64,000 nucleotides of DNA from Dromiciops gliroides (GCF_019393635.1 NC_057866.1:4242223-4306222), one strand, 5' to 3'. Shown: positions 42,495 to 53,323, numbered from the stretch's first letter. Translations and numbers: made by a program. The notes: generated by a model from the letters alone, not told the origin.

Positions 42495-43065
42495 AGACCC
42501 TTGGATCTCAGACCTGGGTTCCAATTTCAGCTCTAACACCTACTACCTGTGTAACCTTGAACAAGTCTCTTCACTTCTCTACATCCCAGTTTCTGCATCT
42601 GCAAAGTAAGTGGGTTGGATTGGGACAATCTCTAAGGTCTCTTTCCCCCACCCCAGCCCCGTATTGGAATATCTGAGAACTTTCAGGAAGAGTGAGGGCT
42701 CACACTTACACAAAGTTGTAAGGGAGGGAAGCAGCACAACTTATGATCATCCTCATTTAAAAGATGTGGAACCTGAGGTTTAGAGCAGTTCAAGAGACTT
42801 GCTGCCCCAGGTCACATAAATAGGAAGTTATTAGAATAGATCCTGGGTCATTCTTGCCCCAGGTCCACCCACCTAAGCTCACCACCTTAACACCTTGCCT
42901 TTCTCCCAATGGAAAGAGTACTTAACTTGGAATCTGAGGAAGGTGCAAGCCCCAAATCTACAGATGCTCCCTGACTGTAAGACCTTGGGCAAATTATCTC
43001 CCCTCTTTAAGCCTCAGTTTACTTGTCTGTAGCAGGAATATAACCAGCCCTGCTTACCTTCAACC
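42495..43065 (+). repeat. Three MIR fragments (plus, minus, plus)
   Basis: 42495-42640 plus: GACCTGGGTTCCAATTTCAG, CTACCTGTGTAACCTTGAAC. 42735-42890 minus: GTGGAACCTGAGGTTTAGAG, CCCCAGGTCACATAAATAGG. 42925-43065 plus: AGACCTTGGGCAAATTATCT, AAGCCTCAGTTTACTTGTCT. The listed strand is that of two of the three. Confidence 0.7.
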
Positions 43066-43640
43066 TTCAGAATCCTTCTCTTCCTTTGAGGTGTGTCTCA
43101 TTTGCCACCTCATTTTCTCCCTCTTGATTTTAAATGTATTTTTTTCAATGATCAGGCATTCAGCTTTTCTATCTCTCATTCTCCCACAAGGGAAAAAAAC
43201 CCTTTTAGCAAATCCATGTCATCAAGCAAGAGAAATTTCCACATCACCCATGCCCAAAAGTGCATCTAATTCCACATACTAATCCATCAGCTCTCTATCA
43301 TGAGGTGAGGAACATTAGTCATTTTCAGTCCTCTGGAATCATGTCTGATTATCCCACCTTGAATCTTTCTTTGGAGTATTTGGTCTGATCTCTCCCCTCC
43401 TTGAACTCCTTCACTCTCTGCCATAGTTCTTATTTTTCTGTGTTGTATCTCTTCGGTAGGATGCCAGCTCTTTATAAGAAAGGGTTCTTCCTTTCTTTTT
43501 TTCCTTCATTTTTGCCTTTGTCATCTCACCACCTAACATGATGGCTGACCCATAGTAAAGGATAAAGCAATCTTTAACTGATTGCAATGAAGTCTTACCC
43601 TCTCCTGTATATGCCATGATGATAGTGGCAGACTCTCAAA
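43066..43640. other. Unassigned, possible L2 3' end near 43540-43580
   Basis: ATGATGGCTGACCCATAGTA, AAGGATAAAGCAATC may be an L2 end. The rest is not assigned. Confidence 0.35.
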
Positions 43641-43649
43641 TCAGCAAGA

Positions 43650-43860
43650 GAGGAATGAGTAGGATACAGTCAAGAGAATACTATCTCTGGAGTCTGAGAC
43701 CTGGGCTAGAATCTTGCCTCTGATTTCCACTAACCACATGACTTTGGGAAAGTCACTTAATTTCTCAGACCCTCAGTTTCACTTGCTAAAATGAGTGCAA
43801 GGGATGAATTAGCTGACCTCTGAGGTTTTTCCCGGATTTAAGATGCTATAATCCCACAAC
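43650..43860 (+). repeat. MIR
   Basis: CTCTGGAGTCTGAGACCTGG, CATGACTTTGGGAAAGTCAC, TCAGACCCTCAGTTTCACTT, CTAAAATGAGTGCAAGGGAT and GAGGTTTTTCCCGG. Confidence 0.82.
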
Positions 43861-44700
43861 CTTTCCAAAGCAGTCATTCTATTTATGGATAGCTCCAATT
43901 GTTAATAAGACATTCCTTAACTTGAAATGAAATCTGCTCCCCTGAATCTCAGATGAAACCATGTATGGGAAAGTGTCTTGTAAACTGTAAATGCCTCTTA
44001 TTACTCCTGAGAGTTTTACTAAAAGCTGTTTAAAGTCCTTTCTCTTCACATAGCATAGCTGTCTCAGGGAACTATCACCTCTTGGGAGCATCTACGAATA
44101 AATTGGAAAATTACCTCTCCATGTAGATTTATACCACAGGTCAGTGATACAACCTGAGCAATGTCCTATCTGGATCCTCCCCTCCCAGCCCACAGTAGTT
44201 CTTTTTATTTCTAGCCTTTGAAAAGAGGGTGTCACATATCAGGAGTTAGGGAGGCCTAGGTAGAGTTCTAGAGGCGTCCACAGCACACTGATGAGCAGCT
44301 GTTAAGATCGGGCAACTCAGATCCCAGGGAAGTTCTTTGAGCTTTAATGAGACCACAGGGAAGCTGGCCAGAAAGGGTTCCTGGGGACTGTGGTCACAGT
44401 CTGGCTGGCAGAAGATAATTTGCTTTTCAGCCCAGCTGGAGTCAGAGAAGTGATATCGTGATTTGCGAATGTTCTCACTAGGCCAGCTCAATGGAGTAAG
44501 TGTTGAGAAGGAGGTGTAGGTGATAAATAGCTTTCTTAGCAGCTGAGGAGAGCCACAGCTGACCACTTTCTTCTCCTCTAACCCAGACTCTTCCAGGCTG
44601 GCTTGGAGGGAAAGGGAAGTCAAAACCAATGTTTCTTCCTTAAATTCATTCAACTATTAGAAAAGTAAAAGCTGTTGAGTCCACAATTATTTTAAGGCAG
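43861..44700. other. Unassigned sequence
   Basis: A 135-codon minus-strand frame at 44246-44653 shows no recognised domain. No splice context or flanking exons were found, so it is not called as a gene. Confidence 0.4.
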
Positions 44701-44704
44701 TGAG

Positions 44705-45360
44705 AAAAAAAATGCCATGGTGTAAAGGAAAGAAAACTGGAGTAAGGAAATCAGGAACTGGAGGCAGGAGCAGGGTATAGTTGCAGCCATTAATTGGTTG
44801 TAACTTTGGACAATTCATTTAATTCTGAGCCTCAGTATTCTCCTCTGTAAAATGGAGAGAATAGTGGTCCCTAATAGAGGGTCCTTGAATAAGATTTAAA
44901 AGCAAGATGGAAATCACTCTTTGTGCCTCATATTCCTTCTCTGTAAAATTTGAATGACAATGCCTGTAGCACTTGCTCCATGGAGTTGTTGTAAGAATCA
45001 GTAAAAACAACATAGGTAAAGTGCTTGGAAAATCTTAAAGCTCTATAGACACAGCAGTTAACACTTCTTTCATGCTCATTATCACTGCCTTGCCTATCTC
45101 ACAGGTTTCTTATGAGAATAAAATGGGCCAGTGAATGTGAATGGGCTTTATAAACTAGAAAGTCCTTGACAAATACCAGGGATCATTTGGTGCAATGGGG
45201 AGAGTGCTAGATCTAAAACACTTGTGTGGCCCTCATTGTGACCTTGGGAAAGTAATCTAACCTCTCTGGGCCTCAATTTCCCCAGCTTTAAAATGAGAGG
45301 ATTGAGGTAGATGACCTTAAATATTCCTTTGATCCCTAAATCAATGGTCTTGTGAGCCTG
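44705..45360 (+). repeat. Three consecutive MIR copies
   Basis: 44705-44880: TGAGCCTCAGTATTCTCCTC, TGTAAAATGGAGAGAATAGT. 44930-45055: CATGGAGTTGTTGTAAGAAT, AAAGTGCTTGGAAAATCTTA. 45180-45360: CATTGTGACCTTGGGAAAGT, GGGCCTCAATTTCCCCAGCT. Confidence 0.75.
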
Positions 45361-45679
45361 TGATCTTGGCTCTGTCCATGGTGCTGGGGTGAAACCAGTG
45401 ATTAACAACCAAATACAAATGCGACCTTTACCTTCTGGGTGCCAAACCAAGCCATAGTCACAAAGTCCCTGAAAAGCAGGAAAGCTGGGAAGCAAATTTT
45501 ATCTATGATGCTTTTACCATGCCTGTCTTGCAGTTGTTTCTTCTGGGGCACAGAGAGACTCCATAATATACACCAAATCCTCCAAGAAATTGTTTATACC
45601 AAGGCCAGAGTACCACCAGTCAGCCTCCCCCACATTCCGGACTTTGGCATTTATGTGTGGTAAAGGTGCTCATCTTTTT
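45361..45679. other. Unassigned sequence
   Basis: No feature recognised. Confidence 0.4.
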
Positions 45680-45885
45680 CACAGGGCCAAGGGCATTGAG
45701 CTTGGAAAAGGGAGACCTCAGTTAAAGTTCAACATCTTAAAAGATCACTTCCCTTCTCTGAATACCAGTTGTCTCATCTAGAAAATGGGTTATACTGCCT
45801 AGATTAGATTACTGGGTTGTTGAAAACACAGATTTTTTTTTTTAACCTTAAAGCATTATAGAAATAGGAGCTGGTATTGTTATAA
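45680..45885 (+). repeat. MIR
   Basis: CATTGAGCTTGGAAAAGGGA, ATACCAGTTGTCTCATCTAG, AAAATGGGTTATACTGCCTA, TAAAGCATTATAGAAATAGG. Confidence 0.65.
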
Positions 45886-46860
45886 TTTCCATTTCCACCA
45901 TGGAGTCTTCCCTCCCCTAAGGAAACCTTGGGTAAACTCTTAGCGTAGGAATCAGCTTAATTCCATTACGGAGTTAGTGAGGAATGTGATTAGTCTCATT
46001 TGCAGGAAGTTAATGGAAATGCAGCAGGACAAAGACCCTGATTATTCTAAGTGGATTATGCAATTTATGATCCATTGTAATAGATGCATATGATATGCAG
46101 ATGTATGCAGATATATGCAGATGCCTCCCCCTGTGAAATTACATAATCTAATACCTTGTTTTGCTAAATCTCTGGCAAAATACAGTGTTTAGAGCATTAC
46201 AATAAAGATGGAGATGTTTGGACCCTAAATTGAGCTTGACTAGAGAACTTAGAGGAAAGGAAAAATTTGACTTGACTTTCCTTCCTCTCTCCTGATATTT
46301 TGTATTCTCTGTTTGAAATAAAACTGCATTTCTTTAAATTATCCCCAATGAAGACCCAGTTAGAGTTTTATGAGGCTGCAGAAATGGCAGTGCTGTGTTA
46401 CATGGGTGGAATCCTGCCTGAGCAGTTGACCTGTGAACTTGGAAACCCTGAAAAGTTAGGGACCACTTTTTCCTGAATATTTGTTTCTTGGCACTCATCC
46501 AAGGACTGGCAGGGGTTCCCGAAAAACATTTGGCCTACAAGAACCCAGGATATAACCTTGCACCAGTGTATGACTTAGCTATTTCTTCCAATTCCACAGG
46601 GAGATAAAAGTGCTCATCTGAAGTCCTGTGAAAAAGCAATTCTCCTGCTCCAGTTGCCCCTTAAAGCTAAATCTTCAGGAAGAGAACAAGTGACCCTTGG
46701 TGGATAGTCTGTGCTCATATAATCAGGCATCCCAGATATCCCTAATGTGTTTTAGTTATACCCCATTACCTGCCATCTTGGACTGAGGGTATTAAGCAGG
46801 TGAAGGGAATGAGTAAGATCCATCTTCTAGGGATTCAATCACCAAATGGCTTTGGTCAAG
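45886..46860. other. Unique-looking, possible conserved noncoding block 45940-46210
   Basis: No repeat signature. Around 46085-46125 there are several ATGCAGAT/ATATGCA words, close to octamer-like sites, in AT-rich sequence. No coding frame. Confidence 0.4.
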
Positions 46861-46864
46861 CCTT

Positions 46865-46950
46865 TCATTCACATGTTTATTCACTTGACAAACATTTATT
46901 AAACACCTAGTATATGCCAAGCACTGTGAGGGTAAAAAGACAAAAATTAA
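46865..46950 (-). repeat. L2 3' end
   Basis: ACAAACATTTATTAAACACC and TAGTATATGCCAAGCACTGT are the reverse of the L2 terminus. Confidence 0.65.
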
Positions 46951-47530
46951 TAGCCCTTCATCTGCCATATTTGAGGGCTCAGAACTCTAAGCGATCCTAG
47001 TGTGATGGATGAAAGAAAATCCCAAGAGACAGTTTCTGGGTAATTAATAATCAATTTATTAATTAGGCTAACTTGTAATCAATAAATTGATGGTCAGTGG
47101 TTTCTCTTGGTAACCAAAGATACAAAGGGATCCTCTGAATCACCTTAAATCCTTTCTGAAAGGGAACTCCCCTGACAAGTGAAATTCAGCCCTGATTGGT
47201 GGACATTTAATGGTGAGGCAGGCTAAAAAATCTTCAGCTCCTTCTGCTGAGAACATGGTTTGATCATGAAATTCAGTAGCCTCAAGGCATCTAGGCAGGG
47301 GAAACCATTTCCATGGGGGGGGTGGGGGGTGGGTCCTCTTCCATGCAAAGGCTCACTGTGACTGGATTCTGTTTATATTCTAAACAAATTAGATTTCTTA
47401 GTTGGGTGGGGTCCCATCTGACCATGTGCCTTGGGGGCTAGGAACAATCACATCACTCAGCCATGCCCTTCAGAGATTGACTGACCTTTTAAGAAGTTAG
47501 ATTTTAATAGAATTAGAAAGAAAAGGATGA

Positions 47531-47706
47531 GGGGGCAGCTAGGTGGTACATAAAGCACTGGCCCTGGATTCAGGAGGACCTGAGTTCAAATCCAGCCTCA
47601 GACACTTTACACTTACTATCTGTATGACCCTGGGCAAGTCACTTAGCCCTCATTGCCCCACAAAAAAAAAAGAAAAGAAAAGAAAAGAAAGAGAAAGAAA
47701 GAAGGA

Positions 47707-47774
<68 letters not shown>

Positions 47775-47778
47775 AAAG
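47531..47778 (+). mobile_element. SINE with a (GAAA)n-expanded tail
   Basis: GAAAAGGATGA before and GAAAAGGGTGA after fit an 11-bp TSD with one change. GGGGCAGCTAGGTGGTACAT ... CATTGCCCCACAAAAAAAAA, then the A tail has become a (GAAA)n run from about 47662 to 47775. Confidence 0.88.
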
Positions 47779-47820
47779 GGTGAATCAAAAATTCATAATT
47801 AGTTACTAAAGTTACTAATA

Positions 47821-48290
47821 TGTCACAGGGAAATTGGTTGTGGTGGGGGTCCTTAGGTATTCCTTTTTAAAGAATTAAACCCTCTCATACAGAAATCCAA
47901 TTAGCAAAAAATAATCTTTTATTTAGGCTCTAGAGAAAGGACACCAAGAGACGTCTCTCAAGGGGAAATAGTTTCAGAGACATGATTCTCTGAGATACCT
48001 ATCTTCTTGAACAGGAAAAAGGCAAAAGCTTTTATAGATGGTAGATGGGGATGACTGGATTGGGTAACCACCTGACAATGGAAAGTTCTATTTTGGGGTG
48101 GGGAAAGTTTGAGTGAGAGGTGGTGGTTAGGACTTTTGGAATTATCTCTGTCTCTTGGCACCATCAGGCAGCAGCCACACCTAATGGGCTTGTCCCCCTT
48201 ACTTCTCAAGCTACGTTCATCCTTTAGTTTAGCTGGTCAGTTTAAAATTTAATAGTCCCAAATCCCTTGATATGTCTGAACTCCATAACA
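47821..48290 (-). mobile_element. Solo ERV LTR, TSD TAATA, same family as 49736
   Basis: The plus strand runs TGTCACAGGGAAATTGG to AACTCCATAACA. TAATA flanks it (47816-47820, 48291-48295), a 5-bp TSD. Its reverse complement matches the LTR at 49736, for example TCCTTTCTCTAG, CTAAATAAA and TTGGATTT then GAGGGT in order. Confidence 0.85.
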
Positions 48291-48499
48291 TAATATAATA
48301 GTATAATATCAATTTCCCTCACTAGATAGATCTAAATGGCTCTTCTTGTGAAGTCATCCATATACATCTGATTTTTTAATAAAATTCTTAACATAAAAAC
48401 TACAGATCAGAAAACTGATCTGTAGACATGATACAAACCTATTGCTTGCTTATCTCTGACAGACAAGTGGGGTAATACTTCAGAGGCTGCCTCTGAGGT

Positions 48500-48760
48500 G
48501 TCTGTGGCAGATAGACAAATGAGACCAAAGCTAGGTTTGAGTTCTAGATTCCATTCTGTTACTGATCAGTTGTGTGATCCTGGGCCAAATTGTTTCACCT
48601 CTTTGAGCCTCAGTTTCCCCAGCTGTAAAAAAAAATAGAAAAAATAATACAAAAAAATACATTGACTACTTAGCCCACGGGGTTGTTGTGAGGAGAACCT
48701 GGATAAACCTTCTAGCATTCTAGCAATGCCATCTGTAATTATTATGCAGATATGGAAGTA
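48500..48760 (+). repeat. MIR
   Basis: TTGTGTGATCCTGGGCCAAA, TGAGCCTCAGTTTCCCCAGC, TTGTTGTGAGGAGAACCTGG. An A-rich expansion lies in the tail. Confidence 0.82.
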
Positions 48761-48899
48761 TTTGGTAGTCATAAAGTCATATGCTAATGTCAGGGTTTTG
48801 CTTTGGTAGCACATTTTCAACCTTATTTATTCATTGTTCCTGCATTGGGAACTAGAGTCCTTTTTATCAGAAGGAGTAATCTGATTAATCAATCAATAC

Positions 48900-49735
48900 A
48901 TATCTATTAAATGCTTTCCATGAGCAAACCCTGGGCTATGACCACAATGAAAATGTCCTGCCCTTTCTCCCATTGCCATCTTCCTGACCTCTCCTGTGAC
49001 ACTGTCAGTCATCCTCTTCTCCTCGGTGTTGCCTTCTCTCTGGGTTTTTGGAATACTTCCCTCTCCTGGTTCTCTTCCTACCTGTCTGACCAAACCTTCT
49101 CTGTCTCCTGTGCTGAACCTTCACCCAGATCCCTAGTGTCTTAAACTCTCTCCTGAGGTCCAGTCGGGAATCTCTAGCTGTCTATAGGACAACTCAAGCT
49201 GCATGTCCAGTAAACATCCAAAACTCACCATGACCAAAGCTGAATTCATTATCTATGCCCTCCCCGCTTCCAAACTTCCCCATTACAATGAAGGGTGCCA
49301 CCATCTTCCTTGTCATCTAAGCTCTCCAACTAGGAGAGGCAGTGAATAGGTTACAGACTAGGAGCCAAGAAGATTTTCATTTGAATCCTGCCTCGTATAC
49401 CTCCTATCTGAGTGATCCCAGGCAAATCACTTAAACTTTCTCTGCCTTAGTTTTTTTTCCATCTAAAGATGGACATGTACCCATTTATAGATGGAGATAT
49501 ACTCATTTTATAAAATGAGGAAAATAACAGCACCTGATAATAGTGGTTGTGATGATCAAATGAGGTAACATGTAAAGCGCTTTTCAGACCTTAAAGCACC
49601 AGAGAAATGCATGTCGTTATCGTTACAGTGATTAGGTATTACCCTCCACTCTTCACACTCCCATATTTAAGCTATCACCAAGCCCTGTCAATTCTAACTT
49701 TGTAACATCTCTCATATAGGTCCTCTTTTTCCAGA
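48900..49735 (+). repeat. L2-type LINE with reverse-transcriptase fragment
   Basis: The frame near 49030-49105 reads LGFWNTSLSWFSSYLSDQTF, the L2/CR1 RT block with SWFSSYL. Later sequence follows L2: CCAAAACTCACCATGACCAA, GGTGCCACCATCTTCCTTGT, then after a MIR, AAGCTATCACCAAGCCCTGT and TAACATCTCTCATATAGGTC. It stops at the LTR at 49736. Confidence 0.85.
49325..49640 (+). repeat. MIR inserted in L2
   Basis: TTTGAATCCTGCCTCGTATA, GATCCCAGGCAAATCACTTA, TAAAATGAGGAAAATAACAG, TTGTGATGATCAAATGAGGT, CATGTAAAGCGCTTTTCAGA. L2 resumes on the far side. Confidence 0.8.
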
Positions 49736-50332
49736 TGTTATGGGCCTGGGTATCTCATTTGAATGGCCCTAGGTACCCCAGAAGTTTTGTGGGGTAAATC
49801 AAAAGAAACTTCTCCTTGAGAAACTAAACCAAAGGGCAGACACACCTAAAGAGATAAGTGGCACCATATCAGGACTGAGCTAGCTCCAGGACCACCACCC
49901 TTCATTCCAGCCTCCCCCACTCCTTGGGGACATAATATTAGGTGTGGCTGCTGCCTTTGTGGCATGAGGAGGACAGAGATGGCTTTGGAGATCCAGAGCC
50001 ACCCCTCACCCAACTTCCCCCAGCCATCACCAGTGGGGGATGGTCCTCCTCCAATAAGGAAACTTTCCAGAGTCAGATGATCACCTCCATCAGTCCTCTA
50101 TAAAAGTATCTGCCTGTCTCCTGCTCGAGGAGATAGGTATCTCAGAGCTACGCCTCTGTGTTATGCCTTCTCCCTATGAGAATTCCAAGGATTTCTCTTT
50201 TGGTTTCCTTTCTCTAGCCTCTAAATAAACTATTATCTTATTCTATTGGATTTGTGTGCAAGAGGGTGTCATTCTTTAAAGAGGGATTCCTAAGAACCCC
50301 TATCCTAAATCCCCATTTATTTCCCCATAACA
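49736..50332 (+). mobile_element. ERV LTR (597 bp) followed by a primer-binding site
   Basis: Ends are inverted copies, TGTTATGGG and CCCATAACA. CTATAAAAGTATC near 50099 is a TATA box and CTAAATAAACTA near 50222 the poly-A signal, giving the plus strand. A related solo copy is at 47821. It adjoins an L2 on the left. No matching second LTR was seen to the right. Confidence 0.88.
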
Positions 50333-50335
50333 TAA

Positions 50336-50353
50336 TTCATGCCCAACGTGGGG
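50336..50353 (+). other. Lysine-type retroviral primer-binding site
   Basis: TCATGCCCAACGTGGGGC matches 15 of 18 positions of the tRNA-Lys(1,2) site TGGCGCCCAACGTGGGGC, including 14 in a row, four bases after the LTR end. Confidence 0.75.
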
Positions 50354-50354
50354 C

Positions 50355-51660
50355 ACAATCCTTCTTTTCTCTCTTTTTGGCTACTGCAAGGTCCCTGTTA
50401 TAAAAAATATTTAAAAACACTATCAAGGAGTTGTGAGGGTGGGGTTTGAGGACCCCAGTCTAATTTCTGGAGTTTTCTCCTAATGTCAGTAGCAAATTGG
50501 CTAATAAAATGTATATTGAGGACTGTTATTCCTACATCCCTTTCTGGATCTAGATTAGTATATTTTTTTTCAGAGAGTCCACGAGGCGACTCATGAAAAG
50601 AGCTGGTTTTTCCTCAGGCCCCTGTGTGATCTCCTTCACTTTCTTATAATTGATTTGTTTCTTTTTCTTTTTCTTTTTTTTTTTTTTAGTGAGGCAATTG
50701 GTGTTAAGTGACTTGCCCAGGGTCACACAGCTAGTAAGTGTTAAGTGTCTGAGGCTGAATTTGAACGCAGGTACTCCTGACTCCAGGGCCAGAGCTCTAT
50801 CCACTGAGCCACCTAGCTGCCCCAATTGACTTGTTTCTTAATCCCCCTTTTCATTCTCCCAATAAGGCAAGGAGTCATGTGGTTTCTATGGGCCCTATCC
50901 TCTCTATCATGATAGTCCCATCTTGTGCCTACAGTTGGAACAGGAACTCCAGCCCAATTTCCAACCTGTGAGTATTCATCACCCACTTGTACAGCCAGGT
51001 CCCAAATCTGTTTTTTTTTTTTCTCATTGGGGATACATCTGAAAAGAATAAATTGCAAGTCAGTCCAGGCAAGATCAAACTGAATTGTCACAGACTTAAA
51101 ACCATTTATGAACTTTGTGGGGTTCTCTGAGTAATACCCCAATTTCTATTTATTCTGAGACAAACCAGTCATGGAAAAAGGAACACGTATTAGGGTTGTA
51201 CTCTTCCCAATGGGAAATTCCCTTAATGGATGCAGGAGAGCAGTGGAAGACACTGGTAGGGACTTGGGTGAAATGGGTTGGGGAGGGGATGAGGGGACTG
51301 ATGGAATAGGTATAGTCACACCCAGAGGGTCAGGTAGAGGCGGAGCCAGAGGATTGGGTGGAGGAGCCAGGATAGTCAGTAAATTGGGTGGGGGAGGGGT
51401 AGCAATCTTTGGAGTGAGTAGCGGAGGAGTAAAGGGGACTGGAGAATGGGTGTAGGCAACTGCAAATTAGGTAAAGCAGATGGGAGAGGCTGCTTGATGG
51501 AAAAAAATAGGGGAATAGGTAATTTATTGGAGGCCCCCCCCCCAGATTGTGATAGGGTACAGCTGTGAGGAGTAGAGCTGAATGGATTGTGGAGACAGTT
51601 GTTTGGTGACGTCCACTCCAAGTGTGGCAGGAGCTCGACTATGGAGGGCACAGAATATTG
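50355..51660 (-). mobile_element. ERV gag fossil (p12-like and capsid regions), gamma-like
   Basis: Minus-strand frames contain KVKEITQGPEEKP (gammaretroviral capsid KVKGITQGPNESP), preceded by a WDYHDREDRAHRNHM stretch comparable to murine leukaemia virus WDYTTQAGRNHLVHYR. Upstream is a proline-rich region. It is a broken fossil with several disruptions and a SINE insertion. Its orientation is opposite to the adjoining LTR and primer-binding site. Confidence 0.85.
50664..50823 (-). mobile_element. SINE inside the gag fossil, 16-bp TSD
   Basis: AATTGATTTGTTTCTT at 50648-50663 and AATTGACTTGTTTCTT at 50824-50839. Between are the T-rich end, GTGTTAAGTGACTTGCCCAG, TTGAACGCAGGTACTCCTGA and GAGCCACCTAGCTGCCCC. 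Confidence 0.93.
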
Positions 51661-51869
51661 GTTCTGAGATCAGCTGGTGGGCAAAGAGAAATCCCAGTCA
51701 TAGAGTAATATGACAGCAGGGGATGGGGTAGGTCCCAGAGAAGGAGGGTGTGCCAGAAAGGTTAGCTAATCTCTGGGACTTGTGGTGATTTTCTACCAGT
51801 AAGAGGAAGTCATCTAAGAAATCAATGAATTCCTGTGAGGAAGTGATGTGGGATGGAATTAGGGTCAAA

Positions 51870-52391
51870 TTGATCATGAGTCATCCCAAAAGAATTACAA
51901 GACTCAGTGACTCAGTTTCCCAAGTTTTATTGCAGTACTGTGACCACAGGAAGAGAACCAGAAAAGTGGAAAGGTATCTCTCAAATAGGGAAAGAAAGCC
52001 AGTTATATTTATAGTATGGATAAATTGATTATCAGCCCCATTATAATAATCTCTACCTTAGGGAGGTACAGGGGGAGGGCCCATCCTAATTTGGAGTTCC
52101 TGGGGTCCTAAACCAATGCGCAATGTGGAGGTGTGTTTTGGAGGTTTACGCATCATAAGGTGAATCTGGAGACAAATCTGGCCTTTCTACACATGTCTCT
52201 TTCTGGTTCCCATGCTTAGTTTCAAAATATCTTCATTTTTCATTTTTTTTCTAGTTTGATTTTCTATATTCTGTCATTTTATCGTTGTTATAGTCTAAGG
52301 TCTTCATGGCCTACTTCTCTATGTTCCCGTTATGAGTACTGTTTTATGTAGGTAAGAGAACCTAGCATCCTGACTTGTAAGTTATTCATTA
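51870..52391 (-). mobile_element. LTR-like segment within the gag fossil, boundaries approximate
   Basis: On the minus strand CATACTATAAATATAAC (TATA-like) precedes GTACTGCAATAAAACTTGGG (poly-A signal) and GACTCATGATCA, the order of a retroviral LTR promoter and R/U5. It separates the matrix-like from the p12-like part. No TSD was established. Confidence 0.5.
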
Positions 52392-52392
52392 G

Positions 52393-52555
52393 GGGCAGCC
52401 AGGTGGCACAGTGGATAGAGTACCGGCCCTGGAGTCAGTAGGACCTGAGTTCAAACCTGGCCTCAGACACTTGACACTTACTAGCTGTGTGACCCTTGAC
52501 AAGTCACTTAACCCCCATTGCCTCATCAAAAAACAAAACAAAACAAAAAAACCAA
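52393..52555 (+). mobile_element. SINE
   Basis: GGGGCAGCCAGGTGGCACAG, GGATAGAGTACCGGCCCTGG, CTGTGTGACCCTTGACAAGT, then an A/AAAAC tail. Flanks GTTATTCATTA and TTTATCCATTA look like a worn TSD. Confidence 0.9.
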
Positions 52556-52589
52556 CCCAACAATTTATCCATTAATTGGGGTCTGAATC

Positions 52590-53138
52590 CCTTTTAGAGC
52601 TCAAATCTCAATTAGAGGTTGGACCTTAGGTTTTTCTGTTAACTCCTTTTTTGCTTCCTACATCAGAAGGAGGCCTTTTAGGGTTACAAGAGCCTCCTTA
52701 GATTCAATTCGTTTTGCTGAGCTCATTCTGGCCCATTCCTTTCCTTTTGAGTTCTGGCTTAAAGCCATAAAGGCCAGCATGTATGGAATCTCTGTCCATT
52801 TCCCTTCATGCCTGCTAAACTTATCCAATTGCAGAATGGTATTATAGTTAAAAGTTCCATGTAAAGGCCAATTTTCTTGGGATTTCAACTGATATTTTGG
52901 CCAAACAGTGTTACGATAATAGATCATGCATTTCTTTATCAAATTTGTAAGTTCTAATTTAGTCCAGTCTCTTAGGATGCATGCCTTAGACCTCTTTCCT
53001 ACCCAGATACTGATAATGTCCTGATATGTTTTTCCATTGAGAACCCTGATAGTTTAGAAAATATCCCAGAGAAATGGCCCCCAGAGGTGCAGCATTGCTG
53101 TCCCAACGTGTCCATTGTCCTGGTTGGGAACATGAAGG
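52590..53138 (-). mobile_element. ERV gag fossil, matrix region
   Basis: A minus-strand frame includes WPKYQLKSQENWPLHGTFNY and HEGKWTEIPYMLAF, typical of class I (gamma-like) ERV matrix proteins. It lies upstream of the capsid part on the same strand, so both probably derive from one provirus. Broken in several places. Confidence 0.75.
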
Positions 53139-53313
53139 ATCTTTTGTTGTTGTTGTTGTTGTTGTTGTTCTTGTTCTTGCAGGGCAATGAGGGTTAAGTG
53201 ACTTGCCCAGGGTCACACAGCTAGTAAGTGTCAAGTGTCTGAGGCTGGATTTGAACTCAGGTACTCCTGAATCCAGGGCTGGTGCTTTACCACTTCGCCA
53301 TCTAGCTGCCCCC
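53139..53313 (-). mobile_element. SINE with (GTT)n end and 10-bp TSD
   Basis: AACATGAAGG at 53129-53138 and 53314-53323. The A-rich tail appears as GTT repeats at 53145-53170, then GGGTTAAGTGACTTGCCCAG, TTGAACTCAGGTACTCCTGA, CGCCATCTAGCTGCCCCC. Confidence 0.93.
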
Positions 53314-53323
53314 AACATGAAGG

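Larger units (their letters stand above)
47001..48321 (-). mobile_element. Solo ERV LTR (about 600 bp itself) with a SINE and a second LTR inside
   Basis: The plus strand begins TGTGATGGATGAAAGAAAAT and ends AATTTCCCTCA, with CTAG duplicated at 46997-47000 and 48322-48325. TAATTAATAAATTG on the minus strand gives the poly-A signal. A SINE (47531) and LTR (47821) lie inside, and the outer ends match only after both are removed, so this LTR is the oldest of the three. Confidence 0.75.

Noticed and set aside
44246-44653. 135-codon minus-strand frame
   Set aside because: No domain, no gene context. Treated as chance.
48797-48817. GCTTTGGTAGCACATTTT resembling the start of U6 snRNA
   Set aside because: Matches about 13 of 15 bases of GCTTCGGCAGCACAT but the following bases do not match U6. 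Too short to call.
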